Source: Bacteroidota bacterium
GTDB taxonomy: Bacteria > Bacteroidota > Bacteroidia > B-17B0 > Aurantibacillaceae
Assembly: GCA_030681615.1 (NCBI GenBank)
Contig: JAUXSA010000098.1
Location: 62,001-126,000 of the forward strand
Length of the DNA stretch: 64,000 bases
Direction of reading: 5' to 3'
The translations under genes were made by a program, and so were the position numbers. Under the pieces are notes generated by a model that did not search any database, was not told the origin of the DNA, and saw only the letters and a list, made by a program, of their open reading frames with translations. Shown in pieces: positions 60,501 to 64,000 of this stretch; position 1 is the first letter of the stretch; each line of letters begins with the position of its first letter.

Positions 60501-63239
60501 AATACCGATTATGCTGCCATTAAAACATACACAACTACCGATATTTCTCCTACAATGAATCTTAGTAATTTATATACCAATACGGCACCTTTTTATCTTG
60601 ATGATTTAGGCGCGGGTGATGGAGCCAACTTATTTAACGGCAACATAGGCAGCATGGTAACGAGCTTTATTGATAAAGATCCATCCAATGCCATTACAAA
60701 TAATACACCATTCCCGCAGATTGCAGGTTTTAGATACGACCAACTACATCGCATTACAAAAATGAAAACCTTCCGTGTATTTGGTGCCAATACATGGACG
60801 GCGCCAACAAGCGGAAATTACGATGATAGTTACAAAATGAATTTTACTTACGATAATAACGGTAACATTTTAACCCTTTTGCGTAACGGACCAACCTCTA
60901 CATTAAATCCGGGCTCACCAACCGCTATGGATAATCTTAGTTATACCTATTTTAAAACCGTTGCCAACGGTGGTGTTACACTTAATTATAACTCAAATAA
61001 GCTGGCCTGTTTAAACGATGCTGTTACTGCATCCAATTATAATGTGGATGTGGATGATTACGTTTATTGTTCTGAACATAACGCCCGCTATTATTACGAT
61101 GAGATAGGGAATTTAATAACCGACAACGGCGAGTACATTGCCACAATTGACTGGACAGTTGACCGTAAATTGAAAAGAATAACACGCGACCCGGCAGCCA
61201 TGATCACTGCCAGCGTTACTCTACCGGATATAGAATACGAATACAACGCGCAAAGGCAGCGTGTGGCCAAAATTGTAAAACCACGTGCAGGAGCCACCAG
61301 GACACTAACACCGGTAAACGACTGGTTATTTACTTATTACAGTTACGATGCAAGCGGCAATGTGCTGGCCGTATACGATCGTAATTCTGTATTGGTTAGT
61401 GGCTCTACCTATCGTGATATACTTACTTTGAGCGAGCAGGATATTTACGGTAGCAACCGCCTGGCCTTGACGCGCCCGACTAATACACTCTCTACATGGT
61501 TGTATACTTATAGTCTTTCTTCAGTTGGCTGCGGTGGTATTGGAATTGGCAGTGGCTGTCGCACAGTGCTTACCCCGCCGGCAGACACATACAGTCCTCC
61601 GGCCAGCGGTTATATAACCGATAGGCACCTGGGCTTTAAAGAATTTGAGCTCACCAACCATTTAGGAAATATTAATGCAGTAGTAAGCGACAGGAAAGTG
61701 CAGGCAAATTTTAACAGTACAGCCTGCGCCACTTATTTTGATTTTAACAGCACAGTGCCCGGTGCCATGCTCGCGCAGAATATGACACTCGGTATAACGT
61801 CTGGCTCTTTGCAGTGCGATATATGGAACGGCTGGGGCATCTCGGGTTTAGACGCGAGGGTAGGTTACAATGTTCCTGCAGCCACCAGTTTTTTAATAGA
61901 GTACGATTTTAACCCTGGCACATTAACCCTGGGCGATGGTTTTTATATTATACCTTACGATCATGACGGCAGCTTTTACATGGGTCCTTATTATTGCGAT
62001 GGTTCATTTGTACCTCCTGCTGCACATTATACTTTTACATATACCCCTTCTGTAACCGGCGCAACTGTATCCACCTACCTGGCATTTAATACCAATAGCA
62101 GCAGCACGCATACTTTTAGTATAGATAATTTAAGCATGTGCCCGTTAAATGCCTTGCCAACGGTTGCCAGCTACAGCCCCGATATTTTAAGCGAGACCGA
62201 TTACTATGCCTTTGGCATGGACATGCCGGGCAGGGATTGGCATGTATCTAACTACCGCTACAGTATGAATGGGCAGGAAAAAGATGATGAGATCTTTAGT
62301 GGTGCAATGAGTGCTGAATTTTGGGAATATGATAGTAGGATTGGAAGACGGTGGAATTTAGATCCAGTTATTCATGAGTATGAAAGTCCTTATGCTTGTT
62401 TTCATAATAATCCAATTTTAGTAAGCGATATAAACGGAGATGATGGTGAGCCTGCAAATCCTAATGGTACAAAAGGCGGGCCAAAAGAAGGAGAAACCTG
62501 TTCTAACCCAGTGCACCCTGACGGAACTCAAGAAAGCCCTGAAAGATTTCATGATGGATCTTGGGGTGTAGAAGGCGGCACGTTAAATGAGATTGTTGTT
62601 TCACCTAGTAATCAAAATCAAAGCCCTCAAAGAAAAGAATTTGAAAAATGGGATCATTCCGATCCAAATCTAGATTTTAGTCTTGCAAATGCTGTAAATC
62701 ATGGTGGTACTGCAACTGCAGAAAATCTTGGACAAGTATTAGGCGCTTCTTTAATGAGGAAAGACATTTGCTATATTACTGGAGATTTATTGAATAAGGT
62801 TAAAAATGATGAAAGTTGGATAAAAGCAAATCAGGCTATTTATGATAGGATTAACAGCGATCCAAGATACGGATCTGAGAATTTTTCTTTAAATGGTCTT
62901 ACAAGTGCAGAGTTTGGCGGAAGTGACCAACTTTCTGCATCTACTGACCCTTTAACTTGGTCTCTTCGACATGCAAACGTAAAATATTGGGCAGAAATTA
63001 AGAAAGATGGGACGGTAATACTTGAATATCGCCTTGCAGATAGACTTGATTTGAGTCCTCATGGAGCTGTGGATGATGCTTATGACATGGTATCTTATGC
63101 CTTAGGGCTTATTTGGCATGATGGTCTCGGGGGGCATAAAAATATGGCGACTAGAGCTATTTGGTTTAATGTTTGTAATATGCTAAAAGGCAGAAATTCA
63201 AAACCTAAACAGGGTGAAATGAAGGCAGCAACCAACTAA
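54531..63239 (+). CDS. Giant RHS polymorphic toxin with variable C-terminal tip
   Basis: A 2902-residue exported protein (signal about 1-25). An FN3-like domain (about 190-285) and YD-type repeats (near 350-540) come first, then a cysteine-rich middle (about 590-1600) with many CxxC pairs. RHS repeats run from about 1620 (YYDEGGNLQR, YVYDAVGRLV, YYSYDDHGNV) to the RHS core (YRYSMNGQEKDDEI near 2577, then ESPYACFHNNP...DINGD). A linker GGTLNEIVVSPSN (about 2682-2694) precedes a final domain of about 200 residues, the likely toxin. DNA of the tip is much more AT-rich than the core. A small exported ORF, probable immunity, follows after 31 bp. Confidence 0.88.
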   Translation: MNIMKKLLFLIYFMALVSILQSQVETRNSRAYANILQIPGAFIQSEDDKYTGSSGWVSGFSNYENKAIIELGLDEDKHFKYATSFKICATFDIALTDVTTTVVTTYTNVQLDIDYDPLEATRYKDKSQIVFPDFYKVRVYNVRFRTCTVGTGCSTCLTPFASADVYLQAEIATNRIYDFGFSSVLAGGELTDSLTTTQQLKISWGYVSGATEYELEYTYVDNYAMPSVTTTPISSSVLTYDLEHDATRIITNFNHYYIPLTYERGYIIYRLRPIGTNTVLERIEGDWYGAPVSGTIAATSFTKALTTSFSSDLKNWEGVKTFAEHGKTGVGVSFNDALGFKRQSLARINTDAKTISQSTLYDFFGRPAINLLPAPVSGLNLDYRLNLNMIIPSGTTSVVFDKNVFDNYTANTNVCTTLSFTLDPANSVGAGNYYSPSNANKEGYQGYVPNAKGLPYTQVKYKPDALGRITRQTMPGGLHTIGSDKDIRYFYTQPMQVELDRLFGSEAGRSKYHFKNITIDPNGQTSANYKDRFGRTIATSLIGLNPLNVDILTNNVTTTLLTEYLHLAPTNDPDPVDRCKEVNTTFFVSSASTEGYVYHTTLGSFASTCNISTCYDCVYDVELTIKDDCQNDVLVYSQSIGKQPPYAAGACTASPTSTLILGTSISTPVSIVFPTAGVYTVYKKICVSSAPLDDYTADFISNGCNDKKCSLLDSILSETDFTGCGTPTDCATCMASVEAYTAATSSSVQPGPGDPPGVFNNPVYTPSMTPQQYSQALENCDMLCPPKGLCQKYTKLLLADFYPNSGQYAQTVSTNTLLWAYSIFNSANSLTTSPTFSTPISTYSNAGGTADLVQLTNSPTSTVAPTGLTASQYDYYYKKSWAKSFLDIHPEACKLYFYCNIIGSSTEYDDDMNYITHFDTACTAGFLRPINAIYSSYSGTPCASYTTNPDPVQSLITLPTFSTAIINFKNEITQNFNGSGLDIYQYTVLQSVPTASSATITTGDYVGDDACYADIDWIRFRNFYQVKKYALYQNLYTLYAANPSAFGYTLAPACGYAPAGFTSHFPNWMDSLNAVFSATPSIASSVTLALNTPTSVSTNSTVAASYTASMNTFSSNLISNTNSSLTSQCTTACESYTNNWFNILNTACPIFSGTTTLVQNNIIAGLVGVCMTGCDYTTNLLGASTSSPGAFYTIPTTTVTVNSFQGVLNHYLGLNACNAVVLSQPVAYPTQTVQNGNSMTSCKCDQLLQVEADFLAMQTASTLPAGISSAWQLFRKQNGYDLFDYNILTCLCNSATSNTWTSGHLWVSSELAALAQNTFEVNPRLECTSCLSCTNVVTAINSLTLPVGSYSNVIEAITQDSTNQIFAIASLNNTFGVHPFQDYLDLYADCNTFTTSSAYTFSNTITVQAIDLFKYLDQLVSTNLLSNGPRPVKMCTDSKFLLSSLYSGPLPSITAYTYNISTPTLSYITFSISSSPTVNIAVITLSVPGTYTGTWSNLSYLNNFVAYCPTPSAGVNYMFQVNAVTDNLSVITLTGNVVNMAYPICNLSSDVNPVPTLCPYEIVPKDPCVVNLINGALTQAALLAQQAMDGAILTFQNDYMDECYNSINETFTREYNGADEYNFTLYYYDEGGNLQRTVAPNGSDPGILTSVVAPLSPTATLYPAYSSSTAVDLNYVTDNKFHSFNIPLQGSSVDDGQTFYVYDAVGRLVASQNAKQFAASTASNNIYSYTIYDKIGRIEQVGVVTLTASLTGPVNYATFNSMMSLLTPSVKTQVTTMNYDTPVTTATVLAAFTNSLQSNLRNRVAYVTYEDVLDASVSTYDHATYYSYDDHGNVHELIQHIKDLDVFGQGFRKVIYDYELVSGNMVKATFQPEQTDQLIHKYYYDVDNRLHEVFTSKDDMNYDRDAKYFYYEHGPLARVERADKKVQGSDHFYTIHGWVKGINGDALNPIGDPGKDATSGTAYLSSYADIHQFIANDAAAYSLNYYNTTTNTDYAAIKTYTTTDISPTMNLSNLYTNTAPFYLDDLGAGDGANLFNGNIGSMVTSFIDKDPSNAITNNTPFPQIAGFRYDQLHRITKMKTFRVFGANTWTAPTSGNYDDSYKMNFTYDNNGNILTLLRNGPTSTLNPGSPTAMDNLSYTYFKTVANGGVTLNYNSNKLACLNDAVTASNYNVDVDDYVYCSEHNARYYYDEIGNLITDNGEYIATIDWTVDRKLKRITRDPAAMITASVTLPDIEYEYNAQRQRVAKIVKPRAGATRTLTPVNDWLFTYYSYDASGNVLAVYDRNSVLVSGSTYRDILTLSEQDIYGSNRLALTRPTNTLSTWLYTYSLSSVGCGGIGIGSGCRTVLTPPADTYSPPASGYITDRHLGFKEFELTNHLGNINAVVSDRKVQANFNSTACATYFDFNSTVPGAMLAQNMTLGITSGSLQCDIWNGWGISGLDARVGYNVPAATSFLIEYDFNPGTLTLGDGFYIIPYDHDGSFYMGPYYCDGSFVPPAAHYTFTYTPSVTGATVSTYLAFNTNSSSTHTFSIDNLSMCPLNALPTVASYSPDILSETDYYAFGMDMPGRDWHVSNYRYSMNGQEKDDEIFSGAMSAEFWEYDSRIGRRWNLDPVIHEYESPYACFHNNPILVSDINGDDGEPANPNGTKGGPKEGETCSNPVHPDGTQESPERFHDGSWGVEGGTLNEIVVSPSNQNQSPQRKEFEKWDHSDPNLDFSLANAVNHGGTATAENLGQVLGASLMRKDICYITGDLLNKVKNDESWIKANQAIYDRINSDPRYGSENFSLNGLTSAEFGGSDQLSASTDPLTWSLRHANVKYWAEIKKDGTVILEYRLADRLDLSPHGAVDDAYDMVSYALGLIWHDGLGGHKNMATRAIWFNVCNMLKGRNSKPKQGEMKAATN

Positions 63240-63270
63240 TATTAGTAAATAGATTATATTTGTTGTAAAA

Positions 63271-63762
63271 ATGCATCGATTCAAGATAATTTCTGTTGTA
63301 TTACTATTATTACTTTTTATAATACTTACCAATTGTAGAAATAAGAATTTTTATTCTTATAATATGAAAAGTGATTATTATAGACTACCAATATATAATC
63401 CAATAGAAATTTTATCTTATGATGGTGGGTCGCATTGGTTTATCAAGTTACCTTATAAAACAATATTAGGTTATAGTGAATTTAATTACATTAAAGAATT
63501 AGTATTAACTGACTCAGTGCTAGTTCTAAAATCCAATGATTTAGGATTTACTTACGAAGGTAAAAATTATTGTCCATCATGGTTAATAATTAATTTTAAA
63601 AATAAAACCGAAAAAATTCTTTTAAGCCAACAAGAATTTGAAAAAGAAATGCAAAATTTAAAACTAAACAGTTTCAAATTAAAAAATATTGATACACTTT
63701 TTAAGGAATTTGATTCAAAAAAAGACGAAAAAGGTGAATGGCATTTAGATAAAATAAATTAG
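63271..63762 (+). CDS. Probable immunity protein, membrane-anchored or lipoprotein
   Basis: A 163-residue protein with an N-terminal export segment ending TNCRNKN, lipobox-like although Asn before the Cys is unusual. The mature part is mixed alpha/beta and lysine-rich at the C-terminus. It directly follows the toxin tip and the sampled DNA is very AT-rich (9 of 60 bases G or C at 63301-63360), as is usual for immunity genes. A periplasmic location would imply that the toxin acts in the periplasm. No family recognised. Confidence 0.65.
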   Translation: MHRFKIISVVLLLLLFIILTNCRNKNFYSYNMKSDYYRLPIYNPIEILSYDGGSHWFIKLPYKTILGYSEFNYIKELVLTDSVLVLKSNDLGFTYEGKNYCPSWLIINFKNKTEKILLSQQEFEKEMQNLKLNSFKLKNIDTLFKEFDSKKDEKGEWHLDKIN

Positions 63763-63962
63763 TATTCTATTAAAATATTCAGAGACTGATTGTTTTATAA
63801 TTTCTGGAAAACCAATATCGCTATAAGCAACAATTTTTTGGTTTAATGGATCAAAAAATTAAAAACAACACCTTTACCTAACGGACTCATTCGAGTGTAA
63901 AACTCCTATAGCTTGAACCAGTTAGTATAATCCGTAATTTATAAGTTTATATGCCAACATAC
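63763..63962. other. Downstream gap with a possible gene remnant
   Basis: No complete gene. The minus strand from about 63857 to 63765 encodes a protein-like stretch (DPLNQKIVAYSDIGFPEIIK, then QSVSEYF) that resembles the end of SMI1/KNR4-type immunity proteins, without a start. It is short and could be chance. Confidence 0.35.
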
Positions 63963-63995
63963 CGTACAAATACTATACTGTATAGTATTTGTACG
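63963..63995. repeat. Perfect 16-bp inverted repeat with one-base centre
   Basis: CGTACAAATACTATAC, a single T, and its exact complement. The arms are too close for a normal loop at full length, so a protein-binding dyad or a mobile-element end is as likely as a terminator. There is no T run after it. Confidence 0.6.
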
Positions 63996-64000
63996 ATAAA

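Noticed and set aside
63040-63180. Colicin M-like active site in the toxin tip (DAYD followed by WHD)
   Set aside because: Colicin M has DxYD with His five residues later; here His comes about nine residues after and no Arg follows, so the match is not supported.
1-64000. CRISPR arrays, tRNA or rRNA genes, IS elements
   Set aside because: No regularly spaced repeats, tRNA cloverleafs, rRNA segments or transposase genes were seen on reading both strands.

Overview
The window looks like an AT-rich Bacteroidota chromosome, Flavobacteriales or Sphingobacteriales in character. This rests on the tmRNA (tag GEDNSYAMAA), several TAnnTTTG-type -7 promoter elements, a PadR/PspC operon, a lack of Shine-Dalgarno sequences, and very large RHS proteins of the type common in this phylum. 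No rRNA, tRNA or CRISPR array was seen; the only stable RNA gene recognised is ssrA. A finer taxonomic call is not supported.

Region 1 (1-19.6 kb, all + strand) is a tightly overlapped surface-polysaccharide operon. It encodes a membrane protein cut by the window edge, an asparagine synthase, four GT-B glycosyltransferases plus one weaker candidate (one of the four fused to a polysaccharide deacetylase-like domain), a nucleotide-heptose type sugar module (PfkB kinase, SIS isomerase, epimerase, cytidylyltransferase-like protein), an MBOAT O-acyltransferase with an SGNH partner, an N-acetyl sugar amidotransferase, two tandem methyltransferases, a FemAB-like acyltransferase and UDP-GlcNAc 2-epimerase. 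Many junctions are NTGA overlaps with GTG or TTG starts, which implies translational coupling.

Region 2 (19.6-34.6 kb) is mixed core and accessory genes: TerC, a PadR-PspC-serine hydrolase operon with a clear dyad operator, a DoxX-like membrane protein ending at a poly-T tract, a gluzincin-like protein, QueG, a class III PHA synthase pair (PhaE, PhaC) separated by a terminator, a saccharopine/alanine dehydrogenase-like enzyme, an S41 peptidase and a histidine kinase.

Region 3 (34.6-37.8 kb) is ssrA (tmRNA) with a serine recombinase whose last codons are read antisense through the tmRNA 3' end. The recombinase is preceded by two overlapping small ORFs and a MerR-like regulator with palindromes at its start, and looks like an integrated or domesticated element.

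Region 4 (38.2-63.8 kb) is the most interesting part. A minus-strand operon encodes a partial type II secretion-like apparatus (GspE, secretin, GspL-like, GspM/PilO-like, a fibronectin-repeat lipoprotein, GspC-like) with no GspF, pseudopilin or prepilin peptidase in view. Divergent from it is a + strand operon: two small exported proteins, a Skp/OmpH-like coiled-coil protein, a lipoprotein, a 2167-aa RHS-partner protein, a 242-aa exported protein, a 2902-aa RHS protein with a variable C-terminal tip, and a small AT-rich exported protein likely to be its immunity protein. My working hypothesis is a two-subunit RHS polymorphic toxin with a dedicated periplasmic chaperone, possibly exported by the adjacent T2SS-like machine. 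The link to that machine is inference from gene order only.
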